Source of the DNA: Reticulitermes lucifugus
Lineage: Eukaryota > Arthropoda > Insecta > Blattodea > Rhinotermitidae
Direction: 5' to 3'
DNA: 64,000 nucleotides
Assembly: GCA_026260175.1 (NCBI GenBank)
Contig: JAKCWW010000022.1
Coordinates: 148,249 to 212,248, forward strand
Shown: positions 1 through 12,326 of the stretch, piece after piece
Layout of the letters: the number at the start of each line of letters is the position of its first letter
How positions within the stretch are numbered: the stretch's first letter is position 1
The notes under the pieces: generated by a model
What the model was told of the DNA's origin: nothing
The model's input: only the letters and a program-made list of their open reading frames with translations
Databases searched by the model: none
Translations under genes and position numbers: made by a program

Positions 1-62
1 GTGAAGCCTCGACGAAACGAGGAGGCCCAGGCCCATATAGGGCTGTCGAGCCATAGGGGGAA
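1..62 (+). repeat. 3' tail of a LINE or SINE (SINE-2-type tail)
   Basis: The first 60 bases align along their whole length with the 3' end of the SINE at 13462-13715 read on its own strand. Both begin gtgaagcctcg, then have a gaggag block, a GCCC-loop-GGGC hairpin and a terminal gccat. The A/G-rich run that follows is what remains of a poly-A-like end. It is either the end of another SINE-2 copy or of the LINE whose reverse transcriptase that SINE borrows; the window edge hides which. Confidence 0.6.
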
Positions 63-194
63 AGAAAAGACAGGAATGGGACTGCCGATGTCGAAATATG
101 ACGATAAAGTTTAAAAATAATAAACAATTCTTCAGAGGAAGAGATCAGAGGAAGCGACGCCCTGATGATTGAGGCAGAAACATTCTTACAATTG

Positions 195-285
195 TTGGTA
201 TGTACCTACCAAACACCACCGTGTGACGTTCCAGGAGACAGTCATCTTCATAGTCCCTGTCATGGAAACCTCAAAATTCACACTT
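195..285 (+). repeat. 85-bp dispersed repeat, copy 1
   Basis: This stretch shares an ordered set of blocks with four other places in the window (6431, 43736, 59945, 63307). The blocks are ctacca, an acgacgtcac-like block, ttccagaagac, a run ending in cttcat, and gaaacctgaaatcac. Here they read cctacc, gtgtgacgttccaggagac, gtcatcttcat and gaaacctcaaaattcac. All five copies point the same way. The 72-codon frame across it is a by-product of the repeat. The source element is not known to me. Confidence 0.6.
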
Positions 286-2610
286 CAACGTTAATCAAAA
301 ATTTCCTTAGTGAAACTAAAATTATTCACTTTGCTAAAAGTGTTAATGTAATTTGCTGCAGGTACAAACACAATTCTCTCTAAAAACACGTGACGAGTCT
401 TGCAGCGACAATCCCTTTATTTGTAATTACCAAAATTGATATTATTTTATCACTACCAACAGCTTTAACACAAAATGTGTAAATGTCAATGCCTTTCCAT
501 GCGTCATCTTCAGTGACCCTTTTGATCACAATACTTACATACACTTTATTGTGTATAACTCTGCTGACTTGGAGGAAGTTATTAATTGACATTTTAACAA
601 AATCATATTCAGCAACATAACGAATTCCATTTTCAAAATTGTAATTATATTTTCTGCTGCTGGAGTGTAAATTTCTAAGCTACAGAGAAAGTTTTGGCTT
701 GTAAATTAATGTGTTTGCATCGATAATAAAATTCATCTTTTCAGAGTTTTCTAGAATGTATTTATTACCATTTTCCTTGAGATCAAAGGCATGTACATAA
801 TTTGTATTTAAGTTAGTTTTGTTGTGTTTGTCATTACTGAAAATTATATAGACAAAAATATAATTCATGAAGTTAGAAAACATCCAAAAACGTTTTGGCC
901 TTTAATGCAACTGCATATTTTTCCAGTTACATTCAAAATATATGATACACTCGTAAGGCCTCAAATACATCACAATACACAATTCACTTATTTCATTCAT
1001 CATCCCAGCAAGAAAAAATAAATACGAGTAAATCGTTCATTGTGGGTTGCATCGAAATAAGAAAAGAAAAGAACTATCATGAAGGAAATGAATAATGTGA
1101 ATTAAGTATTTATCGACGATTTTAAGTATGTTAAACACAGTATTGTTAAAATGTTTGCATCGTGCAAATGGAACATGATTTAAAGAAATAAAGGTAGCAG
1201 TGCCCATAATAATCTTGGTAGTGACAAACTGAAGTCAATTAATGAAGTCATACGAAACGAAAGGAATTAAATTTATAGTAGTGCTGCTAAAGATGCATTT
1301 TCTTGAACTACTGCTGGGACTTACCAAAACAAAGAACCTTCTTTTGGGCGGTATTCCTTAGTCAAATTAATGTCCGTGTTCTCGACACAGCCTCTACCTC
1401 CATATTCAGGGGTTGATATGGTAACACAGCCATTTTGTCTCATCACGTGGACACAAATATATTACCAGAAAAGATGGATATAATTTCCATTTTCACATAT
1501 CTGATCGGCCGAGGAGACTTCATGGGCAGAAAGTTGCCATAAAAGCTTCACATCTCATATTATTTAGAACCTTTTCTGTAATTTTGAACTTCAGATTATG
1601 AGGACGATTTTACAATATTACGTAAAATGGACCAAATCCTTTTAGCAACTGTACATAACATTTTGCTACGAAACCACTGGAATCCATCGCTGTTGTGAAA
1701 TGCTTCATATTCTGTGCTAGAAAAACAATAAAATACATATTCATAGTATCCGACATGTATTGGAAAACTACGCCGATATCTGTAAGCCGATAGGCCTTAT
1801 TGCTTGATTTACTTGATACATGATCAATAAAATTCGCTTGTGTTTACATGTATTTATTTATAATGCTACCCTAAAGGACACATGAATGTAGCACAAGAAA
1901 TGCATGTAACTTTGCCTTTAACTACCTACCTACCTACCTAACTTATTATTTGTTCAGAAACTGATAGTAGCTCAGCTAGTCAAACAATTGCTTATTATGA
2001 AAACTGAACCTTCATTACGCTATTCGCAAAACAGATTTTATTTTCTAATTGTTATGTGTCCGGATTGTAATCATAACTAATGTAAGAAGAAATATAAAAT
2101 TGTCCCATTTATCCTGTCTCTGAGTATACAAGATTTATCGCATAGAAAGCCACCATCTGCCGGTACACCCCCCGCGGCGGTTGGCGTGCTCGTAGACAAG
2201 ATTATATGGCACTCTTTGCTGTATATGTCGATTTCAAAAACACTGCTTATATCTGTTCCCGGAATATATCATGGTAAACGTGAATAAAGTCCACACACTC
2301 GCATATCAATTCCTTCAATTCTATTGCATAACATCCTCCTATGGAAATGGAAATTCATATTCCTTTTCGGTTTTCCGTCAATGATCTTGTTCAGTAGTGA
2401 ACCATTTTATGAGATGAATAACCACTGACACATTGTAAGAAACGATCAGATTCCAGCATTGTGAAAATACTTAAGATACAGAAAATATCCACAGTTTAGA
2501 ATAATATTTTTTTCTAGAGTTAAACATTTATGTATTCAAGTTCTAATAGCGCTTATCTCTCAGAGTGTAGATCACTTTGTGGTTCAGTTAAAGACGTTTT
2601 CAGTAGCGGT
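286..2610. other. AT-rich stretch, no gene seen
   Basis: Only short frames with no recognisable domain. A small (CTAC)n run lies near 1923-1940. I see no structured repeat, RNA gene or promoter that can be supported. Confidence 0.6.
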
Positions 2611-2988
2611 TTATGATTGTCTTTCGTGAAAGATGACACAATCAAGACGAACGTATTTGTGGATAATTTCTGACTCAGGCTCAACATTTTCCTGCAGACG
2701 ATACGGAAGTCCATATAAAACATTAATTACGACACTCGGAGCTTCAGCCAAAATACGAAAACTGACATATCTCGAATACATGTCAAAAACTATCACTTTG
2801 GCCTGATCACTCGTTTCGATAATCGGTGTTTTCTTGGCTGTGATACCATGCAGTCTAGTCGACTGGCACCAAAGTTCATGAGAAACGTTCGTCGCCATCG
2901 TCAGCCCATACGACCAAAATATCAAGCTTACTGACATAAATTCCGCCATCTTTAGCTCGTACGAGCACAACGTAAAGCTTACTGACAC
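2611..2988 (-). other. 125-codon open frame, unrecognised
   Basis: This frame runs into the 51-bp minisatellite, so its first ~34 residues are two copies of a 17-residue repeat (MSVSFTLCSYELKMAEF, then MSVSLIFWSYGLTMATN). The remaining ~90 residues match nothing I recognise; they include SVVINVLYGLPYRLQENVEP. No start context, signal peptide or splice sites support expression. It may be a fragment of an old mobile element. I would not call it a gene. Confidence 0.15.
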
Positions 2989-3145
2989 ACTTGCAGCCCT
3001 TTCAGCCCGAAGACGATACCCTCAAGCTTACTGACAAATTTTCCACCATCTTAAGCCCATATGACCAGAACATCAAGCTTACAGACACATTTTTCCGCCG
3101 TCTGCAGCCCACATGGCCACATTCTAAAGCTTACGGACCCATTTC
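2885..3145. repeat. 51-bp minisatellite, about 5 units
   Basis: The block aagctta recurs at 2924, 2975, 3024, 3075 and 3127, that is every 49-52 bases. Each unit also carries ttccgccatctt-like and agcccatacgacc-like blocks followed by acatcaagcttactgacac. Units differ at several positions, so the array is not recent. Because 51 is a multiple of three, frames stay open through it on both strands. Confidence 0.9.
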
Positions 3146-6100
3146 AATCTATCTTAAGAAAATACGAAATTGTTATAAGATGCCATATTGAACGGTGATA
3201 GAATTAAAAATAAACTGTAAGAAATTCATCAAAACATTTAAATTGTTCTTCAGTAGAGAAGCAGTCGTTCTTAATACGTAAAAGCAAATGCCAATATATT
3301 TAAATCTTTAATTGGACGTAAATATCTTCGATATTTACCTCTCTTTGCAAAAGTCTTTGAAATCCAGGGGAAGTGAAAATTGTACTGAAATAAATTTGTT
3401 CAAGTGACGGTCATGGAGAGCCACAGTTGCTAATGTAAGACAGTAGTCACAACCACTTCTCATTTGCGGCCCTTGTTCCAAGGATTTGAACGCTTATTTT
3501 ACTCTAAGTGAAGCAGTTACTACAGCTATTCCCGTGACCTTGTTGTTTTGTGTAATATTTGCCTTACATTTTGCATTCCATAAATGTGTGAATTGCTAGA
3601 GACAGGATTATACTAATCAGACTGAAGCTACGAAAACGTGGACCAACGTTTCGACTCATTCTTGTTAATTCAAAAACTACATTTAAGGAGTTAGTTTTGA
3701 AATTAAAGCAGATTTCCTTGAGATATCATGAAGATGCATTAATCATCCTTGGATTACATTTTATGTGAATCGTCCAACATCACATTTTTCCAAATGTGTA
3801 GCCCATGCTCTGCAATATGAGGTCTGATGTAGGAAATGAATACCAGACGAAGGTGATTTTCTTTCGATTAGCCTGAATATGTGAAGAAACAACCTAATAT
3901 TTTCAGGCTCATGCCTATTTGTTTCTCTCTTGGTTATGGGACAGCGAATATACAACAATCTCAATAATACGTCGGCATTTGGTCGGTTCCCTGGGCAGTT
4001 CCTTCTTGTCTTAGCATCGAGCCCTGTTTGAACCCTTAACCAGATTGTGATGTAGAGCGAAGCACTTTCTTTCCTCTAAATTTGATGCTCCCTTTCTGAG
4101 CTGAAGCGGAATCAGAGCAGTGTGCTGTATATAAATAAAATATAGGTTCGTGAGCTATCAGAATAAAGGCAAAGTTGTTGCATTCCGTTTCTGCAGACTT
4201 TAGATACATAATAATCTGCTGAGCTGTGGTTATAGTGTAATGGTATCCCAGGAAGTGCTAAAATATTTTGTACTAATTCCTTTACGAGTTAGAGATGAAA
4301 AAAATTTCAAAATAGGTATATGTACCAGCGCAATACAAAGATCACCTCTAAGGTATATATCAGTTTATATATTATGTGCCAGACAAATATGACTGACACT
4401 ATGAGAATATTTTCTTGTAGGATATGACGCCGTAAATTTTGACAGAAAATTATTGACATTTCAGAAAAGCCTGATGTCTCCACCGTTACAACAATACAAC
4501 TACATAAGAAGTAATTTCCTTTTACATATCACACCACACTTGTGAAAATTCAGAAGGCAGTGAAGTTTATAATGAAAGCCGCTGAGTACCAAACTGCTAT
4601 TCTTTATTTTTTACCCTACGATGTTTGGTTCACACTGCTGTGTCATGGAAGACACAAGAATTTTCAGCAAAGAACTGAAGTGCGTCTTTTGTAGGACCAT
4701 TTTTTGTGATGTTGGTACATTTGTGTAAAGTAATTACGAGTTAATTCAACATATCAGTCGAGAATATTTCGTCCTACAGTAGAGAAAAAAAGATGCTGAG
4801 GGCAAAACGTTTATTAGGCGTCTTCGCCAAACAAGTGAGAAAAGTGACTTTTAGTCACCATGTCTGTCCATCCGTCCGACAGTCCGCATAAAACAAGTCG
4901 GCTCTCACTATAATTCTCTCTATAATTCATGTCGGAAACTGTCACTAAAATCCGTCGACTACATTTAATTTTTTAGGTATTTGACCAGAATAACAGAACC
5001 TGTACATGAAGACCAAAGTAAATTTCTGATAACTCATTGAATTTTCTTGAGTTTCAAAAACCTTTAAAATAAGGATTTAGAGAATATAAAAACACACATT
5101 CTATCTCACATATATTTCATCGAAAAAAGATAGATACGAATTAAATATTTACAGGAAACATGGCAGAGCAAGAGAAGACAAAGAGTCTTATGGTTAAACA
5201 TATTGTTTTAATTATGTGAATGTGGTAACGGATATATAAGTAAATGTAGGAAAAGAGTTGGAATTAATCGAAATATTACTTCATTTAAAACAGTTATGTA
5301 GAATGAGCACAGCTGAAAATATGCGTCAAAAGAGACACTTCAATAAATCATAATTGCATAATAAGGCGAAATAGAAATATGTCCAAGGAAAGAGTCGTTG
5401 TTTTGTAAGAGGACGGAGGCAGTAATCGTATTGTGTCTCATACATCCTTTCCTATCTCATCTTCTCGTGGTGCACTTTATTCTGAAACACAAAGCCCTGG
5501 CATTTAGAAAATTTTGACGACCCTCCCGCTTACCCGTTTTATTAATGTTTACTTTATAGAGTAAATCTAATATTACAAAGCTTTTAGTGTAAACAAGGTG
5601 CAGAAAACAAACCAGGAGAGTTTAAATTAATTGGACAAATCAAAAAATAAAAATCTTAAGGCTCCTGAATGATAAGCCATACGTAAAATATTACGATTTC
5701 AAAATTTGTGTGTTTAAACGCTATTGTGAGTTTGTGTTTAGTTTGCATTAATACGCGTGACAGTATAAAACAGGTCTACAGGTTACAGAACTTCTTTCCC
5801 GCACTTAATTGTGAACAACACCGCTTAGAAGACCACAACAAACCTCGCTGCCGCAATAAATGAAATGAAATGCGTGTTTCCCCCAGCATGTATTACACGA
5901 TTGCTCTGAATTTTCAACGTCTGTAGCGTGTGTTTATATCCCGCTATAATTCTGTTCGAACTACCGAACACAGGACAGATTGTTACCCTAAATAGAACAT
6001 GAAGGGGTTCGAAGCGCGATATTTCCGCTGGCAGTGTTCTGCGGTAGGCTGTGCAAGATCCGCTAAGCTTCTCCGGTAACATCTGACCAACACTACCTGC

Positions 6101-6318
6101 CATTATATGGATGGCTTACAGCATACACTGGAATTATGTGTGGCTAAATGCAGTTTCGTGGATGTAACTGTGTTCCGTCTCTGAATGTTAATATACAGGT
6201 AAGTAACCAAGAAGAAGTGTGTTCAATTTTTTAATCGACTGTTAAAACATAACTGTTTTTAAGAGCAGGTCTTCTATGATGCGAAGCAGCGGACTTTAAT
6301 ATTTACATAAATGTTTAT
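3146..6318. other. AT-rich stretch, no gene seen
   Basis: No supported gene. A 92-codon minus-strand frame at 5825-6103 lies in a slightly GC-richer patch (5870-6110) and resembles nothing I know. A CAGGTAAGT splice-donor-like string near 6196 stands alone, without an exon around it. Confidence 0.5.
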
Positions 6319-6366
6319 ATATTAATATAAATTATAATTAATATTAATATAATATTAATATAAATG
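6319..6366. repeat. AT low-complexity tract
   Basis: Repeated atattaatata-type words, partly palindromic. Simple sequence with no evident role. Confidence 0.8.
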
Positions 6367-6430
6367 TTTGAGACAAAATTGTTGCCTATATCTTCAGGAG
6401 AGGAGAACAAAAGGCAGCAGCACATCCGCA

Positions 6431-6500
6431 CTGTCGGTATCTGCCAACGAAACTACATGGCGTCACGTTCCAGAAGACCATAATCCTAATATGCACTTCG
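6431..6500 (+). repeat. 85-bp dispersed repeat, copy 2
   Basis: Carries the block order of the 85-bp family: ctgtcggtatctgcca, gaaactacatggcgtcacg, ttccagaagacc, then aatcctaat. The 3' part seen in copies 1, 4 and 5 (gaaacctgaaatc) is lost or diverged. The 70-codon frame here, with RHVPEDHNPN, is the translated repeat rather than a gene. Confidence 0.6.
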
Positions 6501-7440
6501 TTATAAGGTTAGTGCACTTTAAGTTACGTAAACTGCGCGGAAATCATTGCCGAACTGAGCGACTAATAGCTTCTCATTAAATACGCAGCTCTAAGACTTT
6601 AGTTAGTTATGTCTTAGATATTTTATTGTAAGTTTCAATTTTTATTATCAGTGCAAGTTACAAACAGCAAAGTACAACATTAGAATAAATTAGTAACTTA
6701 ATATTACGCCTCCAATAATAATCTACCCTTCCTCAGGAGGCTGTTTTGCAAAATATATTTACATTTTAATACCTGTAAATATTTTAAAAATATACTCACC
6801 ATATGACTTAAAAACTATCTGAATACACAAACATATTACGTAGTTATGAACTCAAAATATATTGTGGCTACATCAGTATAAACGGTGATAAAGTGTAGTT
6901 AAAATCCTTACACATTCGTAATAAATAGAGTAAGTTGGTCCCCTGTTTTCATAATAGCGTCTTCTTTATAAGATTTCCTCCTATTTTCATACCACCCCTT
7001 TTTTATCACAGCAAACAACGTCTATTCGAGAGTGTCCCTGATGAAGTCGTTTCGTCAATATTACAAAGTAGAGGAAACAATACAAGAGAAGCAATAAAAG
7101 GACAAGCACATAAATATACCGTATTTTGAAAAAAAAAAAAAGGTACAACATATGGCAGCTTGTATTGTGACTGTATACGAATTTTAACTATCAAATTTCT
7201 CCTAATGTACCCCAAATGCACACCAATACATAATGTGGTTTAAGTTGGTAAGAAGGCAGTATAATCGAAAGGTTTTTACGTCAAATACCGTATCCATTTT
7301 TTACAAACATACAGTTTCTAAAATATAAATGTAAAATTCTAAACTTCTATAGCTACTCGTCTTTTGAAAGACATCCGCCTAATGATGAACGAATTCGAAT
7401 AAAGCATGTACGAGTTTTGATAATATCTTGCTCATTTATG
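6501..7440. other. AT-rich stretch, no gene seen
   Basis: No supported feature apart from an A run at about 7128-7141. Confidence 0.6.
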
Positions 7441-7817
7441 TAATGTTTGTTACTTGATGGTTATCACTTGTTACTATTATTATTATTACTATTATTATTA
7501 TATATTTCATTACAATTTTTGTTATTGTTGTTATGTGTGGTTTTGTGTTCCGTTTTTCGTTTTTTGTATTTCTATTGTTTTTGTGTTGTATCTGTGTTAC
7601 TGTGCTAGCTTTATAACTGACCATTGAGCTGTTGAGACTTCATATTAACACATGCCTTCGAATTATGATTATTATCATTATTACTATTATTATTACTATT
7701 CCCGTATTCGGTTCTAGTTTTTTGGGCATTTTTAATATTTTTGTGTTGTATCTGTGTTATTGTGCTAGCTTTGTGACCGAAAAGTGAGTTTTTAAGACTA
7801 CACGTTTAGAAATATCG

Positions 7818-7854
<37 letters not shown>

Positions 7855-7990
7855 TTAATTGTATTTTACTCGGTTTTCGTTTTTGGGTATTTGTATTGTT
7901 TTTGTGTTATTGTGCTGACTTGATAATTGGCACTTGTTCGCTGTTGATCCTGCACGTTAATAAACACCTACTGAATTGCATTGGATTGAA
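7441..7990 (+). repeat. Three tandem LINE-3-type 3' tails with ATT runs
   Basis: Three successive copies (about 7512-7700, 7701-7855 and 7856-7990) share a T/G-rich block with ttttgtgttgtatctgtgtt, then gtgctagctttgt, then a block ending in cacgttaataaacac. The first two are followed by (ATT)n runs; a fourth, 3'-only piece may precede them. The reverse complement of the tail of the LINE at 20010-21130 has the same blocks (gcacgttaataagca, then gaattattatt), so these are 3' ends of that LINE family. Confidence 0.65.
7819..7855. repeat. (ATT)n microsatellite
   Basis: About twelve uninterrupted ATT units forming the end of the second tail copy. Confidence 0.95.
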
Positions 7991-8100
7991 TACAGTTATT
8001 ATTTTGGCTAGATGATTGTTGGCACAAACCTCGTCCAGTAGTAATAAATTCCTAAATATAGAGGTCCTGGGTTCAAATCCTAATGCGAATACCAACTATT
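7990..8100 (+). repeat. Possible tRNA-derived SINE head
   Basis: Contains ggttcaaatcc, a perfect RNA polymerase III B box, about 8072-8082. The A box upstream is weak. The opposite strand gives the LGFEPRTS-like peptide typical of translated SINE heads. No target-site duplication was found. Confidence 0.4.
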
Positions 8101-9110
8101 CTCTCTGACCGTTCTTCATAATTTACCATAATCCAACCACACAACTGTAGGATATTAACACAAGTTAGGTCACAAACGCTTCTTTCCATGTCTTTTCAAA
8201 GTTACTGTTCATTACTAATCCAATAATTCAATGATATGTGGGCTACAAAAACGGCTGAAAGTGTCAAGGCATAAATTACAAACATATAACATCACATTAT
8301 TATTAACTTCATTGTTTTTAGTATTGTTATTAATTTAAATATGCGCCTAAGGCAAATGTAGTCTTGAAACTATAGCATAGGCAGCTTTATACACATCTAA
8401 GAATTTATATACAGTATTTCACTGTAGACAGTCGAACAGATATTCAGATTTTTTGATGTGGCTAGTGCACTAAACGTTTTAAAGAACACAATACAAGTGA
8501 CTTAGGAGAAAATCATTGTGCGTAAAATGTCTAAATTTTAAACTTTTTTAAAAATCGAAAAAAACGAATAATTTAGACGAAATTCTGGATAAGATACTGC
8601 GCCCACACGAGCGTAACTTCCTAAATATCTACTGGAGCAAAAAATATTTTCGAACACAAGAGTATAGAAGTTAAACTCATAACATGTGTCTAGGACAATT
8701 TATCCGTAAGCACTGTGTTTTTCAATATAATTACAAAAATGCGAAAAACAACGTCAGAATTGTTATATCTTCTAACTTGTTACAATATTTGCTTTTGTTA
8801 CAGCGACAGAAAGCAACGCGTAGTAAAGACAAGTCACAAATCATACTTACAAGTCATAATTTTAATACGAAGTCTTATTCACTACTGAAAATGACCCATG
8901 GGTAAATTTTAAATTTACGGCACAAGAACCTGAAAATATTTCACACATATTTGTTTAATATTAATACACTGTAACAAAGAGTACCCAGGTCTACACCGCG
9001 GTATGAAGACACTTCGAGAGCGAAACCAACAAGGAAATGCCAAAACACACACTGCGATTGGAACAGAAGTTATCCAGAGGAACTTATCTGCATGCAAGAT
9101 CATTTTACAG
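8101..9110. other. AT-rich stretch, no gene seen
   Basis: Short frames only; nothing recognised. Confidence 0.6.
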
Positions 9111-9114
9111 CAAA

Positions 9115-9345
9115 ATTAGTGGGTATAGCGATCAGGTTGCGGGATGGAATGTCCGGGGTTCCAATTCCTGCAGGAAGAAATATTTTTCTCTCACAAACGT
9201 CCAGGCCGGCCTTGTGTCCCACCTAGTCTCCTCATATTCATTGAGTATCTGGTGTGAATTAAACCACACACCTCCATTCAATGTCGAAGCTACTAATGAA
9301 GGGAGTTATACACCTTTTCTACCTTACGCCTTAATGGTGTGGACA
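9115..9345 (+). repeat. Probable tRNA-derived SINE
   Basis: A tRNA-like head (gggtatagcgatcagg, then ggggttccaattcct as a degenerate B box, about 9156-9170) is followed by gtccaggccggccttgtg and a body. A stretch of similar body sequence (a palindromic tgtg..attaa..cacac block and caatgtc) recurs at about 17190-17222. The 116-codon frame across it is incidental. Confidence 0.5.
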
Positions 9346-9499
9346 GGGAAAACTTTACTTGTACTTTACCTTATTAGAGCTTTATAAAACGGCATGCTTT
9401 CACGATATTCTAAACGGTTTCCTTACATTAGGCTGGAGGAAATTTATTGACTGTAAGGTCAATGTATGAAAAGCAACATGAAACCAACTCTAAAAGATT

Positions 9500-9590
9500 T
9501 GTAAAGTAGACGCTTTATTAAATAATATTTTCGGCGTTTCGATATGAGATATTTGTCTCGTCTTCAAGGGTCAAAATATCCAATGTCATT
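9500..9590 (-). ncRNA. Hammerhead-like motif, degenerate copy
   Basis: On the minus strand the order is ttgaaga, an imperfect hairpin with gaga/tctc, then gaaacg. The core has changed (first C displaced, helix III u to c). Outside it, gatatttt upstream and gaaaatatt downstream are complementary, in the place expected for the outer part of helix I. It stands alone, without an inverted partner. Confidence 0.4.
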
Positions 9591-10029
9591 CCTCTTGGAT
9601 GTTTCTACCCTTGGACATAAGATCACAACGTAGTCTTAAAGCGTGGGGCACTAATTACCCAGTGACGCAACGTCACATCCCGGCACACCGCTGAGAAAGC
9701 ATAAAATCTCGCTTACGAGTTACTAATTTTCCTGTAGAACATCCCTTTATTCTTTCGCGCAGTTACCCACAAAAGTGATTTCAGATCATATGCTTGAAAA
9801 ACTTCCGGTACACTAAAAACAGTTTCACAATGTTTAAAGTCCACTGTACTATATTCCCATAAAATATATCGCCGTGCATACACATTTCTGCAGCCAGTAA
9901 CGGATTCCAAGACACACACAGCAACTTCACATGAATACATTAAATCTTCAAAGACCGAAAAACAACGTGAAAGAAATTTCCCATTCAAAGCTTTTCGATA
10001 TCTGGAAAAGTATTGCTTCTTTGAAGGTT

Positions 10030-10254
10030 CCCAAGCTTCGCTAGATTTCTTCTGATAAGAGCAGTATTAAGATGAAAATGAGTATGGAGCATTGGTGGAA
10101 TGATACCGACATTGTAGAACGGAAGTACTTGGAAAAAGGCCTGTCCTAGTGCCGCACTCTCCACCACAAATCTCACATGCAGTGACAAGGGATCGAACAC
10201 CGGGCCTCCGCCACGACTGCCCGGCGGCTAACCACCATAGCCACGGAACGGCAC
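10030..10254 (-). repeat. SINE-1 copy with target-site duplication
   Basis: The minus-strand head gtgccgttccgtggctatgg, then a GGTTCGATCCC-like B box (here gtgttcgatccc), then catgtgagatttgtgg and ttccaccaatgctccat, align with the full copy at 31747-32031. The 9-bp ttgaaggtt occurs at 10021-10029 and again at 10255-10263, flanking the element as a target-site duplication. This marks LINE-assisted retroposition. Confidence 0.85.
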
Positions 10255-10263
10255 TTGAAGGTT

Positions 10264-12230
10264 GACATGAACATGAATTAGATTTTAAGCTTCAGTTCCT
10301 AACGCACAGTAATCATAAACATTCTTTCTTATATAGACCAACATTTTGAAGCTACTTAGAGGAAAAACCGCTGTGAGAACCACACGAAGCACACAAATTA
10401 TTTCTGCGATAAAGATGTCGATTTTTTTAGTATTAAACCTGGAAAGATATACAATAATATTTTGACCTTAAAGGATTAATGAGATGTCTTAATTATTTAT
10501 TTTAGGGATTAAACTAGACCTCTGAGTACACCACTTTTTGAGTGATTTTTATTTTGAGGTTTCTACGCCGCTTAGAAGTCAAAAGATAACTATCGTTTGA
10601 AAAACAAAAGCCGTAAAAAATTGAAAATATCATTCTTCTAACACCAAAACTATTATCTTATTATTTAACGGCCTTGTAAGATGGAAATGGCAAAACACGT
10701 AAAGAACGTTTCATATTTTAATATTAATATCACGGATTATATGGGTATTGCATTTTACTTCCATGCTTCTTTATTTATATTATGGTTACTTCTATGATAC
10801 TGCAGATAGGATAGATTATACAGCGTCTAATATTACAACGGTAGGAGAATACCAGAAGGGAGAGGATGTGCAAGGAGACGATGTTAGCTTACTTTAAGGT
10901 ACAATTGCGGCATTTGGCTGGAGGTACTGAGAAAAACCACAAAGAACCTCAGTCAGGATAGTTATGGGAAAAATTTTAACCTGCTATTTCCGGTACAGAG
11001 AACAAAAGTACTCCCTACCAGACCGAAGGGTTGTGTTTGTATCTGTTATTATTTTGGCAGCAAAAATTTCATTAGAAGCAATGTTGATCCTAGGAAAAGA
11101 TATTTTTCTTCTAATTCAATAAAAAATACATATCTAGATTTATTATACTTTCAACCAAATTATTTGGTCATAATTAACACATTTTAGTAATTCTCAAGTA
11201 AGGATCATGTACTTCACCGTTTGTGGTAAAAATCTTTAATTCCTTCTGTGAATAGACACAATACGTCGCCTGTAAATATATGGTGTTAAGACAGATCGAC
11301 AAACAACTTCAGAAGAATTATTTAAAATGAAAAAGCAAAATATAGCACTGTGTGTCAACAGAAGTTGCCCAAAAGAACAAATCAGTGCCTATGAATACTT
11401 AGCTCAATCTAAAACGGCACACTTTTCAAACAGTCGAAAACATCAACCACAAAATTTCCTAAAAGTCATTTCTTTTATGAAATAATATCCAAATAGAATT
11501 TTTCTTAATATTGCTCTGAAAACGAGTAAATACATGAAACACAGAACTTGTAGATCATTATTTTAAAAGGCATTACTTCATAACTGGAAACATCCGTTCA
11601 TATAGCCTACTAGAACTCGGAATAATATAAGAAAAATAGGAATTTACTCTAATTTTTAAGCGGTATCGTAAATAAGATGAATATATACCGGCAATTTCAT
11701 TAATCTTTCTTCCAAAATTATGCATCAGACTTCATAAAACCTACTGCATGGAATTCAAAGGATGCGCCATCTCATCTTACAATATTATGGTTTCAAAATT
11801 TGCACATGTAGAAGACATAAGTAATTCTCGTTATCATAAACACCTGATTTTCTTCATGCTTTACAATTACAGAATCTTCACGAGAGTTTTTAATAAAGGA
11901 TTTCCCTTTACCTAAGAGCATATGACATGATAGCTTTCCAAAACTTGGAAATCATTTTTAAAAATGTGTTTCAATTTAAACGTTTTATATTATAGGCAAG
12001 TTTTCTTTGCGGAATTTTTGTAAATCTGAATTTAAATCTGCATTATAATGTAAAACTTAAATCAATTCTAAACCGCTTACGCGATGATCTATTACACATA
12101 CGATTAGTGTGTTTGTAGATTTCATACATAGCCTGGTATTCCGAATGAAGTACAATTTCTCGGAAAGTGGATCTATTACTGCCCTCAGGTTAAATGATAG
12201 GGATATACCTATTAAATTATTATCGACAGC
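10264..12230. other. AT-rich stretch, no gene seen
   Basis: No frame of interest and no repeat that I could pair with another part of the window. Confidence 0.6.
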
Positions 12231-12231
12231 A

Positions 12232-12326
12232 AGAGCTAATTTCAGTCACTGGAAACCAGTGATTAATAAGTTAGGAAAAGCTAATTTCAATCACTTGACG
12301 GCCACTGTGGCCTGGGATTAGCTCTT
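12232..12326. mobile_element. Small inverted-ended element, possible MITE
   Basis: Begins agagctaat and ends attagctct, a perfect 9-bp inverted end. Inside are two small hairpins (cactggaaaccagtg, ggccactgtggcc) and a direct repeat of the end (aagctaatttcaatcac at about 12279). No transposase and no clear target duplication, so the class is unknown. Confidence 0.45.

Noticed and set aside
6196-6204. caggtaagt as a splice donor
   Set aside because: A perfect donor is expected by chance in 64 kb and no coding exon or branch/acceptor partner accompanies it.
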